64,000 nt of DNA from Rhynchosporium graminicola (lineage: Eukaryota; Ascomycota; Leotiomycetes; Helotiales; Ploettnerulaceae). The stretch spans positions 1-64,000 of the forward strand of contig FJUW01000084.1 of the NCBI GenBank assembly GCA_900074885.1. The letters run 5' to 3'. Positions within the stretch are counted from its first letter, which is position 1. Each line of letters starts with the position of its first letter. Positions 1-10,552 of the stretch are shown piece by piece. The notes beneath the pieces were generated by a model. It was not told the origin of the DNA. It did no database searches and saw nothing but the letters and a program-made list of their open reading frames with translations. A program made the position numbers and the translations under genes.

Positions 1-831
1 GAATTCTTACTTATTATAGACTACGCCTAGATAACTCTCCCTTACGAATCCCTTAGAGGTCTCTTACTCTTTAAAGTTATTTATAGATATATACCTTATA
101 TTAATTAGAATTAGAAAGACCTACCTAACTCTACTACGCTTACTAATAAGTTAAATACTTAGTAAGCTCTAGATTACACTAATCGCTTACGTAACGCTTA
201 GACTACTACTTAATCTAGCCTCTAACGTATATAAGCTAAGATATCCTAATCTTATAATCGCTCACGCTATAAAGTCGACTTTACTATAGACGACTTTATT
301 TAGCTAGATATACGCTACTTTACGAGTACTCGACCTAGTAAAAAACTCGACTTCCCGACTAATAGACCTTTCTATATAATTGAAAAAGTCAGAAGCTCTT
401 ATCGCTTAGAGCTCCCTACTAGTATAAAAGTATATAACGTATTCCCTGCTACTAAGCTACGGAAGTATCTAAACGACCCCTTACTAGGATAAACCTTACT
501 GCTACTACTACTTATTAATATTACTAGTAACGATAAATAGGAGATCGAAGATATACTTACGTGCTATAAGTAGCGTAATAGCTTCTTATACTAAGTTTCC
601 TAGTTAAATTAAGATATCGATCTTATATAGTATAACGCTATAGATATTAAATACGCTCCTGCTAAGCTATAATAATTCCACCTTAATAACTTAACATAAG
701 CTAGACCTCCTGCTAGACTACCTAATTAGCTAAAAGCTTTCTATAATAGAATTAATAATTACGACTACCTTAATAGTAATAAGGAAATAGACTAACGCTC
801 GAGGGCGAGCTTTTTTCGGAGGAGGGAGTAG
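1..831 (+). mobile_element. Ty3/gypsy retrotransposon remnant, 3' end of pol
   Basis: In one plus-strand frame around 300-485 the sequence reads, between stops, like the C-terminal tail of a fungal gypsy integrase: RPSKKLDF, then SSYRLELP, then KVYNVFPATKLRKY. The first block normally follows the integrase core and the last is the chromodomain-proximal segment. Many TAG/TAA codons sit where Trp or Gln is expected, as RIP produces. The coding part ends near 790-820 in a CTCGAGGGCGAGC motif followed by a purine-rich tract. The element continues to the left beyond the window. It cannot make protein. Confidence 0.75.
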
Positions 832-1066
832 TATAACGACTAGTTAGGTTTAGAGGTCTCTCCCTATTAGTAGAAATACTTACTACTAAGCGAGATTATA
901 CGAGTAGAGTTTAGGGGCCCTTTTTTATATATATACTTCCATTCTCTCTCTACTTCTTTACTCCTTAGTTATAGATTCTTAAGTGATTCTTACTACTTCA
1001 TATTCATAGTAATATGAGGTCTTATTACTCAGGTAGTTTTGAGACCTTTCTAGAGTAAGCGTCACA
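832..1066 (+). repeat. probable 3' LTR of the gypsy remnant
   Basis: The segment begins just after the purine-rich tract GGAGGAGGGAG and runs from TATAACGAC (TGTAACG before a C-to-T type change) to GTCACA, fitting TG...CA ends. It has a TATA-like run near 925-940. The boundaries are inferred from these ends only; the matching 5' LTR lies outside the window. Confidence 0.5.
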
Positions 1067-2650
1067 CTTATAGCGAACTTAATAATAGAGGAGATATAGC
1101 TAATATCGAGAATAATAGAGAAGAGGATTTAAGTAATAGTAAATAAATTCCTATTAATATTTATATATATACTAATTATAATAGATACCTCCTTATAGAA
1201 AAAAAATCGAACTATTATATTAGGCCTTAAATATTAAGGAGAGAATAATAGAGCTTTAAAAAGGAATATAGAGGCCTTAGAAATTGAAAATGCTCGTTTT
1301 CCGCAACTAGGTAAGTTATTAATCTATTAATTATAGAAATATATACTAATATCTTTATTATTATAGATTAAAAAATAAGATAATCTTCTATAGCTAATAT
1401 ACTTAAGAATTTCCTTAATATATAGCCTATTCTATTATTAGTTATATCTACTTCCGATAGTAGATCGTTCAAGAAGTATAAAAGTATATTACTTCTTAGC
1501 GAAGGAGAATTAGAGTGTATACGAAAGTACTTACGAATCTTCGATATATTCGTTAAAACTACGACGAAATTATAAGCCGAGAGATACCCGACTATATATT
1601 ATCTAGTACCTGAAGTATATAAGATATATACTAGGCTAGAGACTATTAGAGACGAATATAATATAGTAAGTATCTCCTTTACTTATATAGCTTAAATACT
1701 AATATATACTTATAGGAACCTTTTACTTCTGCTATTAATAAAGGAATCGCTAAGCTTCGGAAGTATTATCCGATATCCGGTATTACTAAGTATAATAAAG
1801 CTTTATATATAAGCTTAATACTTAATCCTAGAATTAAAATAGAAAGATTAAGTCTATTAAAACTTAGTAAAAGAATTATAAGAAATATTAAGCGAAAGCT
1901 AAGAGAGGAATATAACTTATAAGTCTTTTACTCTCTAAAATATATATAAATACTAATATAAATAGTTTAAAAGCAGAAGCTAATATAGATCTCCTTATAC
2001 TTAATAGGGAGATTATACCTCTAGATAAGGAAGATCTTAATATATTTATAAACGAAGAAGACGAAGAATTCGATAAATTAGATGTTTATCTAGAGGAAAG
2101 AAGATCTAATATTACTATAAGTAATTCTTAATCTATATATTTATCTTTTATACTAATATAATATAAAGGTTAAGCCTTTAGACTACTAGGCTATTAATAA
2201 AGATAAATACTTAATACTATCTTTATTAGTACAGAAATATCTTCAAATTCAAGCTACCTCCGCGCCTTCCGAAAGATTCTTTAGCTTAGGAGCTTTAATT
2301 ATAAATAAGCTACGAAATAGGCTTAATAAAGACACTTTCGAGACTATTAGTCTATTAAAGAGCTAGGGTTTTATAATCGATATAGAGGAGAAACACGAGC
2401 TAGAGGAGATAGTAAATAACATAGAGAATTTCTTTAATATAGAGTAGCTATAGAGAGGAGGAGATATATAAGAAGATATAAGAATATAATAGAATTTTCT
2501 CTAATAAATCAAAAGTTAATCGATTAAATTATTAATTAACTCTAAATCTTAATCTAATTAAAGGTTAAAATTAGTTAATCTAATCTAATCTAATCTTAAT
2601 CGATTTAATCGATTAAAAATCGATTAACTTGATTATTTTTTCGCACACTG
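1067..2650 (+). mobile_element. decayed hAT-family DNA transposon
   Basis: A broken plus-strand frame contains hAT transposase blocks: KTTTKLQAERYPTIYYLVPE near 1555-1620 (RNase-H-like region) and SAPSERFFSLGALI with LRNRLNKDTFE near 2250-2350 (the C-terminal dimerisation domain). Frames are cut by many TAA/TAG codons. The right end at about 2650 reads, on the minus strand, CAGTGTGCG, which fits a hAT terminal inverted repeat, with subterminal TTAATCGATTAA repeats at 2500-2630. No matching left terminus is seen, so the left end was probably lost next to the gypsy LTR. Confidence 0.7.
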
Positions 2651-3038
2651 GAAGCTAGCTACTAAGTGTATTGGAAGTTACTACTACGCTGCTTTCATAT
2701 GATTTTGCAGCCGAAGTGTTCAGTCAACAGAGCAGATGATAGGACTATATATATTAGCCAGAAAAAAACTACGGGCTAGAGTTGAAAGTTCTTTGGAAGT
2801 AGTGAATAATAAACTCGACAGAAAGCAGGGGTTGATGAAGTGAAAGCAATAATAACCTCCAAATATATTATTACTAGAGTGTAGTGATTGCTGCCTCTAC
2901 TTGATTCAACTATACGGAGTCTTTGAGCTGGGAATAGATTATTGAAAGATAAAAGTTAATCTGGAAGAATTACACTCCCGCCAGCTCATAGATCCTAGCA
3001 CCAGTGTATATACCTATTCCTCTTACTCCTCTTCCGCT
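2651..3038. other. intergenic, downstream of COG1
   Basis: No coding frame or RNA gene is visible. Base composition changes here from AT-rich RIP-like DNA to ordinary genic DNA. The 3' untranslated region of the minus-strand gene at 3039-5429 should lie here. Confidence 0.5.
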
Positions 3039-5429
3039 TCAAGCGAGTAAACCGAACAACAATGCCGTCCTCTTCCAATATTCTTTAGCAGCGCTATGAA
3101 TCCTTTTCTTTGCCGCAGCATCAAGTTCTATCCTTTCCTCGACGTTTCCACTTAATTCGAAAAACCGGTCTCCTTCGGTCTCCGGGACATCAAAGGCGCT
3201 TTGTAAGAGGAGGATGTCGAAAAGAGTTTGGATGAGCACATCATTGCTCGTTTCCTCCGCCGCTGCCTTTTGTTTCTCCCAAGTCTCCTCGCCATTTACG
3301 GGCTCTTCGACTGCCTGAGCTTCGTCTTTGTCTACTGTCCCATCAATCTCCGATTTGGCCTCAATGTTAGCCTTGTTGAGTACCGCCTCTCTCCATTTCT
3401 CCGCAACAGCATCCCTCAGACTGTGCTTCAAGATAGCCACCGCCAGAGGACTCCACAAATCGCCTCCGACCTTCGCCATAGCAAGCGCCAAGTTATGCAG
3501 CAACTTGAACGTTCCAGGCGATGGCTGAACAGGCAATTCAGGAGTACCTTCCCACAACCCTCTACCTGCAACCTTCTTCCTCGAGCCCGTCTTATTAAAA
3601 TCATTTACGGGCTTCGCAGATACTTCAGAGGTAAGCCTCTCATGCAGCGGCTTTACTAGTGGCATTCCAAAAGACTGTAGCGAGGCTGGTAACTCAGTGC
3701 GTATGTCCCGTATGATTCGGAGCAAATATACGGAGATCTGGCCAATCTGCTTGCTATCTTCATATGTCGTCAACAGTGCGGCAATTTTCTCGTGAAGCAG
3801 CTGATAAGCCTCTTCCAGACTGCTGTTCAACCGCTCTTGTAACATATCTGGGTCTTCGGTGCTGAGCAGTGTATTTCTTGATTCAACGCTCAGGTCATCC
3901 TCGATATCTTCGAGATCATCATCCCATCGCTGCTTTTTCAGCTGCGCGATTACGACGCTGATCTCGTCAACGAGGTGTCGCCAGGCCTGGTACCCGCGGA
4001 AGACACGCGATACGGCATCAGTACGGCCGTGAGTACGTGCTAGGACGGTTTGCTTGAAAAGTGATGCACCGTTATTTATTTCCATTTCCAGAAGGCTTGT
4101 ATCCCAGAGACTTTCATGATGGTCTGTCACGCCCTCCCTCCATGCCCCAAGTGTGCCTTCGATCTCAGTGGACACGAGGTGCAACTTACTTACCCTTGAG
4201 TCGACAAGTGCGATGAGACGCTCGTTGATCACTTTGCGGAGCTCATCGAGGAGGATAGATGGATCGAAGCCTCTTGCCTTACCACCCTCCTTGGTCCATA
4301 TCTCAAGGATGCGGGTACGAATAGTGACAACAGTCTTGAACTCGACCATATAAGCCAAACTCTTTGCCAATCCTTCTAACATAACCTCCGAAGCCCTCTT
4401 AGCCCAACCATTGAGCATCTCTACCGCTTGACTGCTTTCAAGATCATCATGTCGGATGTATGGAGTGAAGAACCGAATCTCATCCCCAAACCATTTCTCG
4501 CATACATCCAATCTGAGCCCTTCTATATTTATTAAGGAATTGTCCTTGAGCAAAGGCCTTGTTTTCAGACCTGCTAATGCTTCTGAAAGTCGTCGGGGAA
4601 CCAAGGCTTGCACATCCAGTAGTGTCCTCGTATATAACTCCAATGCTCTCACCACCCCGGGACTGTCCGACTTTTGCTCCTCGTCATCGAACGCGAGAGC
4701 CATTATTTCGCCTCTGACGTGGAGGAAATGTCTTATTACATCCTTTGCGCCGGAACTTGTTGCTAGGCTGTGTGCAGAAAGTGCTTGTACCAGGTCCTCC
4801 CTGTCCCCGTGAACCGTCTCGATCGTCTTTTCAACAGCCCTGAGGAGTCTCCGCCGTAGCGTGCCGAGTTTCTTCTTCAATTCATCAACTGATGTCCTGT
4901 CCTCGAAACCCCTCTTCTCCGCAGACTCGCCCACACTCTTCACCAGCAATCGACTCAAGATCAGTACTTTTGCAGCCAGAACTAGATTCCTTCCTTTCTC
5001 AGACTTGTCACCAGTATCTGAATTCCCTCCTTTCTTCAACAACCTCCCGACAGTAACCGCGCACATCTCTAACACTTTCGTCCTCGCTGTCCAAGCCAAA
5101 TCATCTCCTCTCCTCCCACCCCTCCCACCAGCAGCCAGTTTCGCAAGCCCACTCGCCTTGCCTGCCACAACACCTCTCCCGCAGCCTTTCCCGACCCGCC
5201 CGAGCTTTTCTTCTGCGTGTCCAATATTTTCTCTCATCTGCAGGATCGTCTCTGCTGTCCCAAGCAATTGCCTGTAGCTCCCCCCCACCAGAGTTCGTAG
5301 TCGCGCATTTTTCTCGTCGAGTTCGATAGTTAAGCTGCGATGGAATTGTCGAACTTGCGGAAGAGGGTATTTGAATGCTTCCGAGGCAGATGTGCAGGTT
5401 GAGGTGTCGAGGGTTTTGTTTGCTGCCAT
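3039..5429 (-). CDS. COG1: conserved oligomeric Golgi complex subunit 1 (COG1)
   Basis: A single uninterrupted frame of 796 residues starting at ATG 5429. The N-terminus has the hallmark of the Vps51/COG1 family: FKYPLPQVRQFHRSLTIEL, then ARLRTLVGGSYRQLLGTAE and a heptad-rich stretch (residues about 20-80). A glycine/arginine-rich insert follows at about 83-110, then a long, mainly helical body. COG1 belongs to lobe A of the octameric COG tether at the Golgi, which captures retrograde intra-Golgi vesicles. The C-terminal acidic segment near residues 690-730 (EAQAVEEPVNGEE) looks disordered. Length fits fungal COG1 (about 750-850). No intron signal is needed. Confidence is high for family and good for exact start, as the conserved block begins soon after it. 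Confidence 0.88.
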   Translation of the reverse strand: MAANKTLDTSTCTSASEAFKYPLPQVRQFHRSLTIELDEKNARLRTLVGGSYRQLLGTAETILQMRENIGHAEEKLGRVGKGCGRGVVAGKASGLAKLAAGGRGGRRGDDLAWTARTKVLEMCAVTVGRLLKKGGNSDTGDKSEKGRNLVLAAKVLILSRLLVKSVGESAEKRGFEDRTSVDELKKKLGTLRRRLLRAVEKTIETVHGDREDLVQALSAHSLATSSGAKDVIRHFLHVRGEIMALAFDDEEQKSDSPGVVRALELYTRTLLDVQALVPRRLSEALAGLKTRPLLKDNSLINIEGLRLDVCEKWFGDEIRFFTPYIRHDDLESSQAVEMLNGWAKRASEVMLEGLAKSLAYMVEFKTVVTIRTRILEIWTKEGGKARGFDPSILLDELRKVINERLIALVDSRVSKLHLVSTEIEGTLGAWREGVTDHHESLWDTSLLEMEINNGASLFKQTVLARTHGRTDAVSRVFRGYQAWRHLVDEISVVIAQLKKQRWDDDLEDIEDDLSVESRNTLLSTEDPDMLQERLNSSLEEAYQLLHEKIAALLTTYEDSKQIGQISVYLLRIIRDIRTELPASLQSFGMPLVKPLHERLTSEVSAKPVNDFNKTGSRKKVAGRGLWEGTPELPVQPSPGTFKLLHNLALAMAKVGGDLWSPLAVAILKHSLRDAVAEKWREAVLNKANIEAKSEIDGTVDKDEAQAVEEPVNGEETWEKQKAAAEETSNDVLIQTLFDILLLQSAFDVPETEGDRFFELSGNVEERIELDAAAKKRIHSAAKEYWKRTALLFGLLA

Positions 5430-7226
5430 ATTGGAGCTCGAGGGGCTCTTGGACTTAGATGTAGCTTGGACGACAGGCGAAAAGCCAGGACAAGAAATTA
5501 CAGAAGCCTATCACTGAGCTCTCATCTGATTCGTCAGATCTTCTCCGGAAGTTGCATTAATCGCAAGTTGTGGTATGGTTGAGGTCAAAATGTGTCGGAG
5601 AGGCCACGACTTATTAGGTGGTAGCCTTCTGGAGAAGGCTGATGCAGGTGCTGAAGCGCGCTGGCTTCAGTACCTGCTTATAGCTGTACTGACAACACAT
5701 GTCACCTTCCCCGCCCCAATGTTCAAGATTCACGCATGATTTCATCCGATACGGTTCCTGTCTCTAGAAATCATGGTAGATGACACAAGAGATCTGGGAT
5801 ATTCAAACATAAAATGCCCATGCTTGATATCAACAGAGACAATTGGGATCTGCCAGTACAGGACAGACAGAAATGCTGCTCTTCACTGGGATCGAAACCT
5901 TCGATTTCTTGCCTTTGAGGACAGCTTCATGGAGCCTCAGGAGGACAGGAAAGTAAAGGTGAATGGAATGTGGTTTATGTCATGATGCCTCCAAAAACTC
6001 GTCTTCCTGATCAACAGGATACTCTATAAACGCTGTTCACATTCGCGAAAAATCCTTCCACAACTGTCACAAGATTGCGCCGAACACATCCGATGAGATT
6101 AACATGTGATCTTGCTAATCGTTGGACTCGAAAAGGTTCCAAGAATCACTGTGACCAGTGTCTGTCGGGCAGTCTCGATGTATGCAATGATTGTGTTCTG
6201 TCTAAAATGCATTGCCTCTATCCAGATCACTACATAGGTGCTTCGAGGAAACTCCCATCTTCAAGTATGGCGACTGTGTACGTGTGAACGCAAGGCCATG
6301 CGGGGATTGTGAGAAAGTTCCACTGTCTCCGAATGGAGGGACCTCACCAGATTCCAGATCCTGCAATTCTAAAATGCTGAAGATGTCGGGGACAAATTTT
6401 CAAATTGTGATCATTCCATAGCGGTTTCTTACCGCTAGCCTTGACCGCAATATGAATGCGAAGGAACTTTATTCAAAAAGAAGGCGAATACTCTGTCAGT
6501 GATCTTGGGGGTAAAGTGAGGTCAAGACGAGCTCCAGAAGATATTATCACTCGGGCAGTGGCATTTACTGCTCAGATCGTAATACATTTCATCTACATTG
6601 GTCAAGTAAGTCAGATCCCTGGAATAAACTTCCTAATTCTGACTTTTGCTCAAGGAATATATCGACCAGGAGGACCCTGCAGATAAAAGAGCTCGGAAGC
6701 CTCGGACCACCGTGTTCCAAGACCCTCGAGAGCATCTTTACTTTCAGCTTTTAACGGAAGACATAGCACCTCATTTGATGGGAGTATTTGTGTCTGATCT
6801 TTGGAGCTACTCGGTTCTACAGGCATGTGAACGAGAATACTTCGATCAGATATGATACTGGCCCCAGAAATATCTCCATAAAAAGGCGAAGCCCGACTTT
6901 CTGAACTGAGAGAGATGATCTTCGTTCGGACACATCTTGTCATTTAATTATTTTCAGCAACACCCGTCTCTTTGATTAGACTTGAGCAAATGAACTATTG
7001 ACAGGTTGTACTATTGTATCACATGAAGCAGAAAGTGCATCCGTATGTTAGGCAATATTGAATGCCTGGAGGGGTTTTTTGGGAATACTTCCCATTCTTT
7101 GCACTTTATTTTGCTGTCCCTAACCAGAATCTGCATAATCAAGAGCTCGCTCATCATCGCGATCACAGTACAGTTCATTGATAATACAATGGAGGAAAGG
7201 ATTCCTTCAGACGGCAATCGCGATAT
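5430..7226. other. mostly non-coding stretch between COG1 and the methyltransferase gene
   Basis: It holds the COG1 promoter side (5430-5700) and several short open frames without a consistent coding pattern. The only recognisable piece is a zinc-finger-like fragment at 6075-6287. The plus-strand frames at 6456-6855 may be further decay of the same gene but match nothing I know. Confidence 0.4.
6075..6287 (+). pseudogene. fragment resembling a ZZ-type zinc finger
   Basis: The frame contains HCDQC, then LDVCNDC and HCLYPDHY, which matches the spacing of a ZZ-type zinc finger (C-x2-C ... C-x2-C ... H/C-x4-H) as found near the ends of fungal ankyrin or incompatibility-type proteins. There is no ATG at the start of the open stretch, no clear exon before it, and the surrounding frames are broken, so I read it as a remnant rather than a gene. 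It could also be one exon of a gene I failed to assemble. Confidence 0.4.
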
Positions 7227-8331
7227 CTATTGAGCAAAGTCGCTTCTTCTCAAGCCATCTGCCTGAATATCCCAGATGGGCTTCGCAAGCGAGACGAAGT
7301 CGACGCCGAAAGAATCGATGATACCTTGTATCTGCTCATCGTCGGTTTTAATCCTGGCCGCTCCCGTGCCGTCCTCTCCTCCGAATGTTGCATTCCACCA
7401 GACTTTTTTCCAAGCCTCGACTGCCATTTTCGCAGCCTCTGCATCTGGGTTGACATTTTTCGCAATGAGGTAGAAAGTCGACTTTATTGCATGCTTCTTG
7501 ACTGGTTTGAATACCTCGATATCAGAGAACCGTGAGAATGTATAGAGCAGCTTCATGGACTCCGTACCCTCGATCCTGTGTAGTAGCATGATCATCGTTC
7601 CCCCTTTTCGGATGCGCTGCATTCCTAAGATAAGCTGAGAGATCGTAAGTCGAGTCGCTTCGGTTGCCTCCCGGTACTCAGGCCGATTGGGGGTTCGGAG
7701 AACTTGACCGTCGCATATGACAAGATCAAAATTCTGATCGTTGAACGGTCTCTCGGCACTAAACGAAGCGTACTCTGGATGTGTGAGGGGAACTACCTCT
7801 ACGCCGAACTCCTTGGAGAATATGGTGATGTCTTTGTATATGACAGTGGATTTGGAAGACAACAAAAAGACCTCGTGACCTCCTTGGCTGGGAGGTAGAG
7901 TGATACCGCTGGCTTCTGCTCCTGGATTATACTTGAGAGCGCTGTATGTGTAGCCACCTGGAGCCATGCAAAGACCGAGGATTCTGAAATCGTCTCCATT
8001 CCGGTGGACCTGAGTGAACGCGCTAGTCTCCTTTTGCATCTCATCTCCAATCTCTTGCATCATTCGGTAGAATTTGATGCCTTGTTGCCCCGTGGCATCA
8101 TCCGCTCTCTGTCTTCGCTTCTCGAAATGCTCATTTCCCTTGGGATTTGCCCATCCCTTTGCAAACTGTCAGCTCGTTGGTCCAGATTTATGAATCGGAC
8201 CTCACCTTATCCTTCAATTCCATGAGTCTGGCGTAAACTGGTTCTGTCTGACGGAGATGGTTACAAAAAGCACGCATGGTTGATGGCTCCTCAGCTGCTT
8301 TGCTCCCGCCAAGTTCAATAGGAGTATGCAT
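7227..8331 (-). CDS. FtsJ-like (RrmJ-type) methyltransferase domain protein
   Basis: Two exons, 8331-8206 and 8165-7227 (354 residues), with a short 40-nt intron (GTGAGG...CTGACAG) that keeps the frame at phase 0. The conserved segment ILGLCMAPGGYTYSALKYNP (residues about 103-122) is the SAM-binding motif I of the FtsJ/RrmJ fold, FDLVICDGQ is motif IV with the catalytic-type Asp, and GGTMIMLLHRIE is the later strand. Classic FtsJ enzymes carry a K-D-K-E tetrad for 2'-O-methylation. Here the third position (normally Lys at the end of the GG-strand) is not obvious: MLLHRIE occupies it. The substrate is therefore open; RNA 2'-O-methylation is a family-level guess. There is no signal peptide. The start at 8331 is the first ATG after an in-frame stop. 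Confidence 0.75.
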
Positions 8332-9081
8332 ACTCTTGGTAGTGACGTGAGTCTACTAAGAGTATTTGTGTGATGTTTATGGATGAGGGTTACCAAGTTT
8401 GAAGGAAGCAGATTAAATAGGGATCGAAAGCCCGATTCACCATGCATCAGGAGGGAGTGTAGGGAAAACGCCAGAAGGTAAACAGAAAGAGAGTGTACGT
8501 TGCTCAGCATTCCAGCATGGAAGGAAATGTGGAAGGAGAACTATATCGATAGTGTACTTCTACACAACATTCCTTACATCTGAAGAATTGCAGAAACAAA
8601 AAGTCCATTACCTTTGTCAAGCATCCAATCTTTATGTTTCGGGAGGACTCATTTGCAGTATCAGGCTGAATCAGCAAGGATGTGTTGTTCCTACTCGGTC
8701 AACGATACGAAAGCGGCTACTCGCACTTGCCAACAAATTCGTGGTGAAGACAGTTCGCTATTTGTCATTGGAGCGCCTATCTTATGCCCTTTCAATATGT
8801 TGGCGATGCTATTCGTCAAAGTCCGGAAAGCCTCCCCATGACTCCCGCATGCTGTACCACCACATCGCATGGCCACAGGGCTCTGTTATCATGAGCCAGC
8901 AAGCTCGAATTTTACCTTGCATGCAATGCCTTGAATATTTTCCCCCACAGTCCTTCTTACAGAAGACTCCGCTGGGCGTATCGTGATGGTGGGCTTATTC
9001 AAGTTTTTCAGCGATATCGTGGATAGATTCCAATTTAGTTGATATATATGTTCATTTTCGTTCGTGAGATCGTATTTTTGA
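8332..9081. other. intergenic
   Basis: It contains the promoter region of the methyltransferase gene (8332-8550) and small overlapping open frames on both strands without family resemblance or coding bias. I see no RNA gene or repeat. Confidence 0.4.
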
Positions 9082-10001
9082 TCAAAACTTCTCGGCAGCA
9101 GGTCTCATATCCAACTCATGACACCAAAGCTCAGGCTCCTGCTGAGAAAGCCACAAATATGTCTTTCCGACCGCATCGGCACTCATTTTCTTCCCAATCC
9201 TCTGATCCTCGCCATTCTTATCCTCGATAGAGCCATTAGCAATAGTATGCACAACGTGCACACCCTTAGCACTCATTTCCCTGGCCAGAGTCTGGGCCAA
9301 TTGCCGAACACTAGATCTGCCAGCTCCATAGGCTGCGTACTCGGCATTGCACCTCAAAGCTCCAAGCGTACCCGTGAAAATCAAGGTACCCTTCTTCTCT
9401 CCCGTCTCGGACAGAGGCGCCTCGCCATGGTGTTCAAAGAATAACTTTAACGCCTCCTGAGAAAAAGTAAATGCCCCTCCGACATACTGCTCTAGACTTT
9501 GAGTAAATTCCTCATAGGTCTCGTCCATAAATGGTTTCTTGCTAGAGTGCTTCACTGAATAGACGGCCACTTTCAGCTTGAGATCTTTGAAGGATTGATG
9601 CGATTTGATGCTCTGGAATGCGGCCTTGAGATTGCTGGGCGACGTATCTGTAGGGAATGTCTCAACTACGCTGCCTGGGGATGTCTCTTTCAAGTTTGAG
9701 CGGACGCTGTTGAGATTTCCTTGACGACGGGCGAGGAGTGCTACGGCGAGATTACCGTGTTTTGGATGCGAAAGGATCCTAGCAATACCGGTTCCCTAGA
9801 CAGAAGTTTAGTACTTGTGTAATTCCAGTTGAAGATTTACAGAATATTTATTGGAGAGGATGCAGATATTAATGCCTGGGATTATCATGATATCCAAGAG
9901 CTCATCTTCATATATCCTTCCTCCAAATACTTTGTGAAGACAACACAACTTACAGTGTTTGGACCAGCTCCAATGATGATTGCTAAACCTGAAGGAGGCA
10001 T
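9082..10001 (-). CDS. short-chain dehydrogenase/reductase family protein with an atypical active site
   Basis: Exons 10001-9954 and 9795-9082 (253 residues) are joined by a 158-nt intron (GTAAGT...TCTAG). The splice rebuilds the nucleotide-binding motif: IIIGAGPNTGTGIARIL at residues 8-24, the T-G-x3-G-x-G turn of a Rossmann fold. The middle contains VGGAF and GTLIFTGTLGALR, the position of the catalytic Ser strand. The active-site motif is Y172-G-A-G-R176 instead of Y-x3-K: the catalytic lysine is replaced by arginine. Close fungal relatives of this cytosolic SDR subgroup usually carry GK here. Fold assignment is firm; activity is uncertain and the substrate unknown. The two downstream neighbours in gene order are also minus-strand but not obviously functionally linked. 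Confidence 0.8.
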
Positions 10002-10552
10002 GATGACTTTTTCTTTGGTCTAATGTCTGGAAAATATGTTTGATCAAGAAGAATTGCTACTAAAGGGTTTTGAGAGAGTAATATATAAGAAAGCTCCAGA
10101 TTCCTACGTCAGTTTGATGACGTTTAGTGCTATCGGATATCGTATTAAGTCCGAAGCTACTGTACAAGTATCGTAAAGCGGCGTTCGAACTAGCGGGTGA
10201 ACCTCTCTCACTTTCGAACTCATCAACCTCGTCTCCTTTGAATCATAATAATCGCGCAATCATATCACAGCACACGAAACTATTCAAAGGGGATGAGGCA
10301 AGCACTGTAATGTCTTTCTTGTGTCTAATACTGATAGTATATGCAGACAGATGCGAGCAAAGCTGGATGACGATTGGTGCACAAGCTGCATATCCTGCCC
10401 AGTTCCACCAATTCCACCTGCGACAGTGCCTAAAAAGAGCAAATGAACAGCCAGAAACGCCTGGATATGAAGGTCAAAGCAGCGATGGGAGGCCTCAGGG
10501 GGTGCATTTTCTCTCAAAATGCATGAAGGGCCCTTCCCAGAAGTTTGGGCAA
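10002..10552. other. intergenic between the dehydrogenase and the membrane-protein gene
   Basis: It contains the promoter of the dehydrogenase gene and the 3' flank of the gene at 10553-12082. Plus-strand frames here are shadows or non-coding. Confidence 0.4.

Noticed and set aside
3228..5277. Plus-strand open frames of up to 143 codons across 3.2-5.3 kb
   Set aside because: They lie opposite COG1, which has strong family motifs through the whole frame; these are shadows.
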